Assembly: GCA_963402885.1 (NCBI GenBank)
Contig: OY727094.1
Location: 1,614,501-1,678,500 of the forward strand
DNA from: Antedon bifida
Taxonomy: Eukaryota; Echinodermata; Crinoidea; Comatulida; Antedonidae
Direction: 5' to 3'
Length of the DNA stretch: 64,000 nt
Each line of letters starts with the position of its first letter. Within the stretch, counting starts at the first letter, position 1. Under the pieces are notes generated by a model. The model made no database searches. It had not been told where the DNA came from and worked only from the letters and a program-made list of their open reading frames with translations. Shown piece after piece: positions 1 through 11,800 of this stretch. The translations under genes were made by a program, and so were the position numbers.

Positions 1-446
1 GGTATGAACATAGGCCTATCTATTTATGGTATGCTATTTCAGGGTCGTTTTCTAAATAAATTAAACTAAATATTTTTATTTCTAATAGATGTGTATTTGT
101 TTAAAATGTCGTTTATTATTAAGCTTCAACTCAATTGATTCCTTTTTTGGAAAGGTTTGTTATTATTACAGTACTGTGTGCTGCATACATAAGATAATAA
201 AATTGAGATTTTAACGAACTATTAAATGTATTCTTGTGGTTCTATTTCTTTCGTTCATTAAAATAAACTTAAATTATGCATGTATTATTGTGCATTATCA
301 TTGTAGAGTGATCAGCTAAGATTATTCAATTTCGGGGAAAATGTGACGTTAAACAGTCAACTATTTTCACTCTAAAGCTCTGTCTACACTATCAAGCTAA
401 GCTATCAAAGAAGAAATAATACATCCTATTCAAAGAAATCTATGTT

Positions 447-629
447 AAGCTCTGTCTACACTATCAAACTTTATGTGACAAAAAATGTGATATGACCAAA
501 TATGGTAGTTATATGCCCACATATGGTAGTGATATGCCCAAATATGGCAGTGATATGATGTCATCGCGCCAATATATGGGCACATCACATTTTTTTGTCA
601 CATAAAGTTTGATAGTGTAGACAGAGCTT
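447..629. repeat. M1 foldback MITE, copy 1
   Basis: Terminal inverted repeats begin AAGCTCTGTCTACACTATCA and end in the reverse complement. The core has CCCAAATATGGTAGTGATATG-type units. Its flanks (about 404-446 and 630-672) are themselves inverted repeats, and a lone M1-like end lies at 374-395, so it is nested in a second palindromic unit. Confidence 0.85.
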
Positions 630-2274
630 AACATAGATTTCTTTGAATAGCATGTATTATAATCCTTCTTATAAAAGAGCGCCATCTATTATCAATTTAT
701 ATTAATGACAATTTATACAGTACTTAACGAACTTTGATATTAATAACTTAGTTGACGCACCAATGGCCAACACATCAAATATCGCTGTCTGCAGCTCGAA
801 TGGAAGTGTTTGCGCATGCGTTTCACATCCCAGGAGACATTAATGTTTTTGGCTGTTAAGTGCTATTCATTATATTTTTACATAATCAACTTGTTCTGCG
901 TATAGTTGTTATTTTCCTCCATATGTTAGTAAGTTTGATTTTCATTTATTATTGACAATTATCAATTATTTACGTATAAGTTAAGTAGGCCTACGTCTTC
1001 TCGTGCGTCTTTTGTAACGTGCCTGGGTTACTTAAGTCAAAAAGTAAAATTAATTATAGCCAGTATCTACATTATATTAAGCCTAAGCGTGGATATACAT
1101 ACTTAGTACTTAACTCTTTCAAAGAGTATACCCGTTTCCTGTCAATTATAAGTTGACTACGGCGATATACGTGCAGACCATATAATATTATCCCATGTTA
1201 AGATACCAAACTTAAATACACCGGCTAATAATTAGTACTCTTTAATTAACCTCCCAACGTTTGTTCAAATTGAGCGATAAGTTTCTTTGAACCTGGCAAA
1301 AATATAGTTTCCCATGCCGTTCCCAGGTTGCTGTCTATAGTATTCTTTATTAAATAATTTTACTATAATGTATACGTGATTGTGTCGAACTGATAACTGA
1401 TAAGATGAACACCCTTGACATAAGCACGTACTTTAATCCATGGCTGTTGCTCAGTATGTCCTGTTGTCGTACCTCTGTACATAAACGGGATAATTCATAC
1501 AAAGAATACGAGTATGACGCTAATATTTACCGTTACAGCCGCTACCTATTGAATTAGTGTCCATTCAGACACAAAGTAGGCCTATATGTGGTAATTATTA
1601 TCGAAACGCTAACAGCGAATTAAATATATTAAATTGGTCGGCTATACCTGTTAGGGAGGGGTCCTACATAGAAGACTTTTGAAGTAATGTTTTTTTTTCG
1701 TTACGTGTAGGCCTACTTTTAATTACGAACTTTGATATTAATATTCAACTGAACATGTTTTTTTACGTTACGTGTCAACCCAGATACGCCCACTGTATTC
1801 GCGTCTTGTAAAGGAAACAAGAAATTCTACCAGATTAAATATTTAATTTGCTTAAACAAATTATCAATGCTTTTTATTCATGACTCGATCAACAATCGGT
1901 TGTTGATTAAGTACCTTACTACTAATGAAGTTCCACACGAGACGAATATCGACTGTTTTTGACATGCTTGCTTATAACATGTTTACGTGAATTTACCGGA
2001 TACTATAATACTATATACTACAGCATTCTTTAGACACTTGAACATTTATATATTAAACATAATACAAACAAACATTAGCATTTTTGCAACGAAATGGTAA
2101 TATAAATATGAGGATCTTTGGCTACCAAATAGTCTCCCTAACTACCACTGGCTATGAGAGGCATGCAACATACGTGCTGATATCTCTATTTATATGTGGT
2201 TTCTGTCTTTTAGTTGAGTCATTCCATTTCTTAATTCTTAATTGGATTAAATGAATATAGTGGTCCATAAATAA

Positions 2275-2740
2275 AGAATAATTCTTCATTGTGTGTCCAT
2301 AACTAAGAGCTGGTGGATAAACATTCTTCAAACTATAAAATAATTCTTAATTGTGTCCACGGATTACCAAAGTGTCGGTAATGGAAGACGTAATTAATTG
2401 TATGTCACATACCGGTAACCACTCGTGCCCTGGATTATAAAAAATAATATAGTTGGATAAAACATTGCATTTATAACATAATTCTTTATTGTGTCCACGG
2501 ATTACCAAAGTGTCGATAATGGGAGACACAATCAAATGTATAATACAATTCCTCTTGGCCTGGATTATCAAAAATAATATAGTTGCATAAAACATTGCAT
2601 TTATAACATAATACTTCACTGTGAATGATTTTATTATATATTATTCATTGTGTACAAGGAAATGTCTACAGTGGGACATAATGAATTTTATTTTATAATA
2701 TAATCCTCATTGTGTCCAGGATTACCAAATGCTATGACGA
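2275..2740. repeat. Tandem repeat, approximately 137-bp unit
   Basis: Two full units led by ataattct(t/a)attgtgtccacgg at 2339 and 2479. Partial units lie on both sides. Confidence 0.75.
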
Positions 2741-3360
2741 GCTTATATTTTACAATTATGTTGCTTATAAAAAAGCAAATAACGAGAACAAAATGTAAAC
2801 AGCTAAATCCAAAGTTACAATTAGTTGGAAAGTTGAAGACGTTGGTACACAATACAGTATTATAGTTCTTTGAATGCTATAATCCGTGTACATTTCACCT
2901 ATAGGCCTACGACATAGGCTTACATATTACAAAGTATCCCTGTGTGAACAGTCTAATGTCTTTATAAACTCCAAGTTGTTTTTAACTAAATACTCTTTGA
3001 AAAAAAACTTCATGCGTCAGTAAACCAAGCCTATGTCTAATGGTGGATTTCATCACGTGACAAACCAGATGGGATCAACTTTACTTCCTCCCAATTTAAA
3101 ATGATTATTTTAATATATTTACAGATGATACTCATCACGGCATCGTGAAAAAAAGTTGTTATTACCATATTGGCAGACTATGTTGTTGATTAATGTAGTA
3201 GTTTATTGGAAGAGACAAGACTCACAAGGATAATAATCCAATTTCCAGTATTTGGAATCGTTTTTTTGACATTTAATCGTTTTGTTTTGGATTAAACACC
3301 TGTTACTCTCTTCTGTATTTAATACAACGTGAATTCCGCTGAAACAAAAGAGTCGGCAGA

Positions 3361-6125
3361 ATGAATGAACATGTCCATTCAGGTATGGGTGATATGATGG
3401 AGGCGAACAATTCCTGGAATACGTCAAGGGAGAGTGCAACGATGAACGACCATAACGGTACAAGTGAGCACGGTAGCAGTGGGAGTCACAACATGCACGG
3501 CCATGCGGTACGTACAATTAAGCATCCATGGAGCTTTATGCCTGGTTCCCATTAGGTCGCAACGCAAGGGCGTACGCGCAACATAAGTAACTAACTAAGC
3601 GATGGATTATCCGAACTGTTCCTTGTCATTGGTCAATTAGGTTGCGTTGCGCTTACATCCTTGCGCTGCGTCCTAGTGGGAACCAAGCGTTATATACATT
3701 AACAAAACTAGTTCTATTTATAGCTCCATGATTTAAGCTTGGTTTCAACTAGGACGCAACTCAATGACGTACGGTACGCGCAACGCAAGGCATTTGACCA
3801 ATCACAAACTGCCTTTCGTAATGGGTTAAATTTACGTTGAGTGTACGTTCTAGTCGGAAGCAATTTTTACATGGTGAAAACAGAGTTATTCAGCACATTG
3901 TTTATTTATCAAAGTTCACGAGGCTAGTTTTTTTTGTTAACATAAAGTGAATACAAAAGCATTGATTAACAGATTGTTACTCGGTTTTATGAGTTAAACC
4001 ATGGAGAAATGAATATATGCGTACGGCTTACTTTATTACTGCATTGTTTGAGTTTTATATTGTGTATTATTATGGCTGTTTTTTTATGTCGAAATATTAA
4101 TACTATTTCAATGAAAGAGTGTAGGTCTAATAGGTCTTTGCAAACATATTGGCATATAATGATTAATATATCATCATTCTGATATATACTATATAATGTT
4201 TTTACTTTGCAGTCAACGTTTCACTTCTCGTTAGAAATTCCTGTTTATCTATTTGAAAATTGGACGATAGATACAACTACAGGTAATCATCATGTTAGAC
4301 TGCTTGATGAGAGACGATGGTAATGATAAAGATGATAATGATATGATATTATTGCATCTGAATCAGTGATGATGTTGATTTATGATAATGATGATGATGA
4401 TGATGATGATTTATATGAATAGTGAACAAGGGAAAAAATGCCAATTTTTCATGATGGTGCCTGTAATCTTTTAGTGATGATATTAAGAATTAGGCCTATG
4501 AGTCAAATTAATAACTTAACATTTTTTAACCAGTACTAATTTTTTTTCTCTGTTATAGATTTCATTTTAGCATTATTACTTGCAATAATTCTAAGCATAT
4601 CATTCGAAATATTTAAACGTTTACGTCAAAATGGACTGAATAAATTACAAGTGTATCAGCAACGTCTTAAATTATTACGTCTCCGAGGAAAGAAAACTAA
4701 GCACTTACTAAACGCGTGCGAAGTGCGTGACACAAGTACGCGCTCCGCCGATGATTTTCAATCACGCCGTGTATTAAGCGACACTTTGCAGATGAAAACA
4801 ACATTTAAAAGTCTTTCCTTGGATAAGTGTGACCGATGGACTGCAGTGAGATTTGATACTTTACATAGTGAACCTACCTTTACTGAACAAACTCTTCATA
4901 GGAAAAAGTAAGTAACTTTTAATCGATCAATATTTGTTTCCCACAGCTAATTAGAATGGTCTAATTACTAATTTAAAAGTGATATTTTTAGGCCTGTTGT
5001 TCCTCACATCGTCCAATAGTATAAAATAAAAATCACGCACTTAATAAACAATCCAAACAATCTGCGACAGATTAGCGTATTTGTTTATCTAGGTCTAGGC
5101 CTACATAATTCAGAATTGCCTTCTTACTCCGGTTCTTTTTCCAGGCCATGCACAGAATGAGAATGGGTTCGGGTGGGCCTACCCTATCTCTAGGCTAAGA
5201 GATTGTACCAAGGCAACATAAAGACGCATATCTAAGTTCTGATGCAATGCAAGCTAAATTACTGTATATACGGTACTACTTAACATAAAATTATACAAAA
5301 ATATAATTAATTCCATAAATACTTACACGTTTTCTTTTCATTATTTTGCCGTGTTGTCGTCCATGATCGGTGGTGAGTGGTGTTTGAGCGAGCGCGCGCG
5401 GTGATGATGTATTAATGCTGTGTTATGATTGGTCAGTAGTTGATTTACCTCGGATTTTTCTCGTCTGCTTTTATGTGTCACGTGAATTAAGTTGACTTAC
5501 CTGGATGTAATATGAATACAATTACTCATGCGTAGCGTATATTTTTATGATGACGTACTCAATCATAGAAGTCTTTCCACTTTAACTTGTGTTTAATAAG
5601 AATTGAATTGATATTGCTTTCGTAATTAACTGCTCGACTCCAAGTTGAAAGACTCGGAAGGGTGGTGGTACCACATATTACAACTGTTCGCTGTGCAACA
5701 AATATTGATAATAATGTATTCGCTAACATAAAAGACTTGGCACTGTAACTTTTACAGTATTATAGACAAATTATGTGATACAGTGTCATATATTTATCAC
5801 ATGTGAAGCCTGTAGCATGGACCAAAAGCATAACCTAACCTGCATCTTTTTTATCTATTTCAGGATCATCATACACATTCTTCTATCTTTTCTAAATTGC
5901 ATAAAACTAGTCACTGGATATGTACTCATGTTAATCGTAATGACTTTTAACGGTTGGATGTTCATCTGTGTCGTCATCACAGCGGCAGTTGGTTATTTTG
6001 TTCTCGAGGCCCGGCCGCCGTACAATACGGAACCTTTAACAGATTCCAGTAGGTCTACTCGCCGTATGATGAACGCGGAAACGGTTCCGTTACAGATACG
6101 TTCAAGTATTTCAACGGATGTATGA
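3361..6125 (+). CDS. SLC31A1: CTR-family copper transporter (SLC31A1-like), 4 coding exons
   Basis: High-affinity copper import protein of the CTR family, expected to form trimers in the plasma or endosomal membrane. Exons 3361-3507, 4213-4282, 4559-4907 and 5864-6125 join to 828 nt (275 aa); phases match at all junctions. The first 49 residues are a Met/His-rich extracellular tail with three N-glycosylation sequons (N16, N20, N32), typical of copper-capturing N-termini. TM1 starts near residue 74. TM2 carries the family MxxxM motif (M211, M215). TM3 follows a very short turn, as in CTR1. Two oddities: the loop between TM1 and TM2 is about 100 residues, much longer than in human CTR1, and the first Gly of the TM3 GxxxG motif is Thr (T228, G232). 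The His-Cys-His C-terminus of human CTR1 is absent. The family call is firm; the CTR1 or CTR2 subtype is not settled. The start is the only Met opening the His/Met-rich tail. Confidence 0.86.
3541..3688. repeat. M2 foldback MITE, copy a
   Basis: Inverted ends of the type TTGGTTCCCACTAGGACGCA. It sits 33 nt after the first donor of the copper-transporter gene. Confidence 0.82.
3735..3863. repeat. M2 foldback MITE, copy b
   Basis: Diverged second copy, 46 bp from copy a. Confidence 0.7.
4381..4411. repeat. GAT microsatellite
   Basis: A run of gatgat triplets within a longer gat/aat-rich stretch of copper-transporter intron 2. Confidence 0.85.
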
Positions 6126-6645
6126 ACATACAAAACAAACACTTAATATTACCGTAATACGTGGGACTCTCACATTATTCGAGAGAAATTCGATAGGGAT
6201 CAACTTTTCAAGTTACACTTATTTCTGCCTGATATTTGCATAATGAAATACTGTATTCTACTTCTCTCGTGTGTTTCACTAATTTTTAATAGCAAAAATT
6301 ACGTTACGTGTACGTGTGGACAGGCAGGAACAATGTTTTAAAACAACAATTAATATTATATTATTATATAATTTAAAATTTAAGTGTGGTGTGTTGAAAC
6401 TTCATTGAACTCTCGAATATAATGGTTTTAGTACTTGCAGTCCTTCGGGACACCCCTTACTCTATTCAGGGGACACATATTATATATTAAAGGGAACACT
6501 TTCCCAAGAACGAAGGCCAAACCTCAGGGACATTTTATCCGAATGTGTAGGCCTACTCTTAATAGATCATGTTCTACTGTATTGCCGTCAAATTGGAAGA
6601 AATACGAAATGTTGAAGATACAAAAATGATGTGTGAACTTTATTT

Positions 6646-6651
6646 AATAAA
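6646..6651 (+). promoter_or_regulatory. Possible poly(A) signal of the copper transporter
   Basis: AATAAA about 520 nt after the stop. No closer copy was noticed. Confidence 0.3.
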
Positions 6652-6835
6652 AAGCAACTGAAAAATATTATGATTTTCAACCTTTCACGTAGTTGACATT
6701 TTTCCAGATTTATTATAAAAAGAAAAAGAACAGGATGCATGGCATTTGCATCGGCTGATTGAACAATTAGCTGTTTTGTTGTCTGCATTGAAAGTAATAG
6801 CAAAAATACATTTTATAAAACTGTTTTGTTATCTT

Positions 6836-7002
6836 AAGCTCTGTCTACACTATCAAACGTTATGTGACAAAAAAAATTGATATGCCCATAAACTGTATGG
6901 ACATTATGATGTCATATCACTACCATATTTGGGCATATCACTACCATATTTAAGCACATCACACATTTTTGTCAAACTAGTTTGATAGTGTAGACAGAGC
7001 TT
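6836..7002. repeat. M1 foldback MITE, copy 2
   Basis: Complete element with both inverted ends, downstream of the copper transporter. Confidence 0.85.
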
Positions 7003-8718
7003 AAGAAACATATCTAATCATTTTTTATTCATATCATATTATTTCACTTTCTATTTTGTTTATAATAAATTGCATCCAAAAAATGTACTCTTTTATATTT
7101 TCATGACAGAACAGAATGGGCGTGGTGGGCCGGGAAATAGTGAGAAGAGCATCACGTTATGGATTTTCATTGGGTGGTAGTATATTGGAGGGGAGAGAAT
7201 AAATACATAGAATATGGAGATACTGTTATAATAGGTTTGGGTTGGGGTCAGGAATAGGTATATAACATGTATTTTATTATTTTATCTAGTAGGAAATAGG
7301 CATCATTTACTACAATGCACTACTTATGTGCACACTAACTTTTGTAGCAAGCCAGCCTCTAGTTGGCACAAACAACTACTAATTCTCAAGTAAATTAATT
7401 CATCCAGTTGCTGCATTTCAATAATAATAATTTAATGACAAAAACAGAATTAACAAAACTATTTGCTTAATATAAAAAGAAAATTTGTACAAACCAGTTT
7501 AAGCAAGTAGTCATAAATGCACATGTCAGTTATCAACACATTTTTAATAGTAAAATAGTACAACAGAAAATAAATAGTCCCTGGTCATAAACTAAACAAT
7601 ACAAGTCAATCTTAACAAATATACTTACTTTAATTAACCTTATAGTATCTGTGTACCTAAACATCTATTTCTTATTTATGAAAATAAAATAAATATTGAT
7701 AGAAAACAATAGATTCGATACATTGGATTTGTTAGTACTAACATCACTAAATTTGAAATTTATTAAATAAATTTATTAAATAAAAATAATTATTCATAAC
7801 AATTGATGCTATCATATTTATGATTTCAAATAATTTTTTTTGTCTATAGAAAAAGTCTGATAAAAATCTGAATACATCTAATATATACAACTGTAATCTC
7901 TTCTTATCTACAAATATATACATGGAATGATGACTAAACAAAAGAACGTTAAAAAAAAACTAATTAAATAAAATATATTATATTCCCCATATCTATATAT
8001 CCTTATGCATGTCTATATAACAGCATATCTGTGTAGTAATTCTTATTTACTGTCATTTTTGTCTTTTATTTACATTTAATATTTGTCTTAATATTTAAAT
8101 TTTTATGTTTATATTTGATTAATGCTAGCCCGAGAGTAAGAAAATAATGGCAAAAACGTTTAAATATTATAAAATTGTTTTTTAGAAACGGTATTAAGAA
8201 AAGTTTACACTGCAAAAGTTAAAATAATTTAAATAATGGTTTTCAGGGCCAAAACAAAAAGTTTTGCAATATTTGTCTCTTAAACATAGTGTCAGATAGA
8301 TATTGCTATTTACTAGTAGAGTACATAATTGCTCTGAATAGTAGGATCCCAAAAGAGAGTTAGCAGTCATAGTGCCTAGTACATATTTCTCTTTAAAATG
8401 ATGTCCCTAAGACAGACAGAACCGTAGTGTGAAGTACATATTTTCATGGAGATATACGTCCATGACGTTTCCGATTGTCTTGCTACTAAAATGTGTCATT
8501 TTTATGAAAAATAGATAAATATATACACTTATATTTCTTATATATCTTACATATTAATACACATGTTGTTGTCCAGGGAGTTGTGGTTTCTCAAAAGTCA
8601 GTTATATCATTAATAATCTGCTAAGTAACCTTAAATGTATACAGTAATTCTGGAAAAATATATCAGTCAACAATTGAGGGCAGCAATCTACCAATAAATC
8701 TATTATAATTAAAGCCGA

Positions 8719-8724
8719 TTTATT
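8719..8724 (-). promoter_or_regulatory. Likely poly(A) signal of the BCR-like gene
   Basis: AATAAA on the minus strand about 110 nt after the stop codon. The surrounding region is very AT-rich, so chance occurrence is possible. Confidence 0.35.
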
Positions 8725-8832
8725 TTAATTCATTTTTTTTATTTTGTTTCAATAATTCTTCCTTAAAATTAAGTCAGCTTACAGTTCATTCATATATAAA
8801 TATATGTTTAACGTTTTTAAATGCTGCTGTTT

Positions 8833-11800
8833 TTAATAACAGTGCTCAAGGAGGTACGACAGGATACCAACTTGTGACATGACGTCAGACATGCCTACAA
8901 TTGATTGAAGAGGATCGTTGGATGCTGATTTGGAGAGTGCTGGTCCGAGAAGAGTCGGTCCAAACACAGTAGCCATGTTCTGCAGAGACATTTTGTTAGA
9001 TGATTGCTTCTCTGAAACTCTGGAGGGAAAAAAGCAATTATTGTTTTTCAAAATTATTATTTCAATAATATTCTAAAGCTCTGTCTACACTATCAAACAA
9101 GTTTGACAAAAAAAAGGTGTGATGTGCCCAAATATGGTGATGATATACCCAAATATGGTAGTCATATGACATCATCGTGTCCATATATGTGCATATCTCA
9201 TTTTTTTGTCACAAAAAGTTTGATAGTGTAGACAGAGCTTTAGATTTGAGATGATTAAACAGAAAAATCACATTTACAAGGTATTGGAACAAGAATTATA
9301 AAATTGTTATGTACAGAAATTGGTGGTGCAAATTAAAATGTCTATTGACCTATGACCTCACTATTATTATTATTATAACCATTCACTTTGAAATCAAAAC
9401 TTACCTTTTGATGTGATTAAAAATGGCGAAGACTGTGGATCGATTTGCTTCAGGTAACTTATCAACCAATGACCTCATTGTACTCGATTTCGTTTCTTGA
9501 TCAGTCAAACCTAAAATTAGAAATAATACAATATTGAGTGGAGATGTAGCTTGGTGGCTTGGCTACCAATCCAAGGGTCCTGGGTTCAAGTCCTGTCATG
9601 GATTTTTTCTAATGACAATTTACAACTCCACTCCCAAAGACTTGTAATAAGACTTTATTTATGTAGAGCCTCTTGTTTATTATGTTTGTCTTGTGAAAAG
9701 GATTGCCACTTTTAAGAAAGGATAGTGAATGAATTCGCTCCTTGGCAATTTGCCTAAATATATAAACAAAATAAAACAAAACTCACTGAGAGCATCCACA
9801 AGTTTTGTGTAGAGAATGTTCGTAAACAAAGGTTCAGGAAGTTCACGGAAGTACAGCTTCATAAGACCGGCAACAGCGTGGATGTCTGTTAGTTTCATTA
9901 TGTTTTCACAGCTTCTGTGATCTGTAAAAAGTGGATTTATTATACTGTATAGTAAACCTATGGATTTGATCAACAAAGTTCGGAAGAATAACACTTCCGC
10001 CTCCCTCAACCTCATTCCTGAGCCATGGTTAGTCACTTCAGTGACAAATAAAGTGGTCTGGTTTTTGCAAGAAAAAGAAACAATGTCTGTCTAAAGCGCT
10101 GTCTAGACTATCAAACTTTATGTGACAAAAAATGTTTTTTGTCAAACAAGTTAGATAGTGTAGACAGAGCATAAGACACTGGGTTGTCAAAGGCCTCTGT
10201 GAAGAAGTGGTCAGGTTGAAACCTTACAAATCATACTGTTCAATATGTTATTTTTTATTTGTACTTACGGTTCTCAAATGCGTTCTTTAATTTCGTCACA
10301 TCTCCTGATGAACCAGAAATTCTATAGATACCGGTTTCTTCCAAACCTGAACAAAAACAAAAAAATAACTTTATTCTACTAATCTTAAAACTTCTCTTTA
10401 TGACAAGTTAAAAGATTTTGTGTGATCACATATGTGAAGAAACATATTATTTCTAAAGTAAAGCTGACTATACATCATAAAGCTTTGTCTACACTATCCA
10501 ACTTTATGTGATGTGCTCATATATGGAAACGATGATGTCATATCACTACCATATTTGGGTACATTACATTTAGTTTGATAGTGTAGGCAGAGATTAAAAG
10601 ATAGAGAAAAAAAAATGATAGGCATACCTCTTTCTTCTACTTCTTGTATACAAAGTGAGACAATGTGCGGTATTTCACCCCGTTCACGCGCCACAACTTG
10701 TTGAAGGCGCACGCCAAACACGCCAAGTTTCTTCCTTGATTGGACACGTTTCAATGTTTTTGTTGCGCATGTGTATTTGGCTGATATTGTAATCTCAATC
10801 TAAAATTTTAAAAGTATTTAATTCTTAAATCATTTTTATTTTCATCTATTTGATGGTTCTTACTGGATCTTGGAATTTACTTTTTGATTGAAACAAACAC
10901 TGATGGATCTAGTCTTTGCTTCAGTCTCATTTACATTTTCAATCTATTTTTTCAATCCTGATCTTCCCATAGCTTCCTGTACCAACATTTCATAACATAA
11001 AAAACACTGGTGGCTCTTTGGTTTGGTCTCAATTTTAAAAAATTATTTTTAGTCCTCTACCAACATCTTATAACATAATTACCTTTTCCATCTTCACGAC
11101 AAAATCTTCGGATTTATCCTTCAATTGTTTTGCTTTTGGTAACTAAAATAAAATGAATTTTATGTAAATGTCACGTTGTCCACAACAAAAACAATATCAC
11201 ATTTATCTTCCATTAATTAATAGTATAGTATAATGTAACAAAACAAAGATAAGTGGAGAGTTCTATTACTATTAGTACTCTTTCAATTGTAATATAAACT
11301 TTATTTAAAAAGATAAGTAAAAAAAATAATGTTTTACCGTGGTGAATCCTCTATCGTAAAATTCTGATTTTCCATTGATTATTTCATAACAGATTATTCT
11401 GATAGACCTTGCCCCATCAACTTCCAGGTCAAAATCCTATAAAAAAAAACAACACACAACATAAATAAACCTTCTTTAGTAGTTTTGAATCTGTTTTGAG
11501 TTTTGTATTTTCAACTTTTTATTCATTTTTTCTCAAAACAGTTGAGAAATAAAAAACAATCCCAGGTACTTGAGGAGATAGTAAGCATATTTTTGTGCCG
11601 ATATCCTAGAAAAAGAATATCATATATCTCTAAAGCTTTGTCTATACTATCCAACTAGTTTGAGAAAAAAAGTATGATGTGCCCAAATATGGTAGTGATA
11701 TGCTCAAATATGGTAGTGATATGACATCATCATGTCCATATATGGGCACATCACATTTTTTGTCACATAGCGTAGACACTGATAGTGTAGTGTAGACACT

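Larger units (their letters stand above)
1..3360. other. Intergenic, left edge
   Basis: AT-rich sequence with no supportable exon. It holds M1 copy 1 inside a larger palindrome, and the tandem array at 2275-2740. The last few hundred bases probably include the copper-transporter promoter; no clear core element stands out. Confidence 0.6.
6126..8832. other. Convergent intergenic region with 3' UTRs
   Basis: Lies between the stops of the copper transporter and the BCR-like gene. It contains M1 copy 2 and a GGGACACC-type repeat fragment at about 6447-6510. The rest is very AT-rich and likely 3' UTR. Confidence 0.6.

Noticed and set aside
3203..3517. 104-codon minus-strand frame opposite the first copper-transporter exon
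   Set aside because: Shadow of the real Met/His-rich exon, with no family resemblance.
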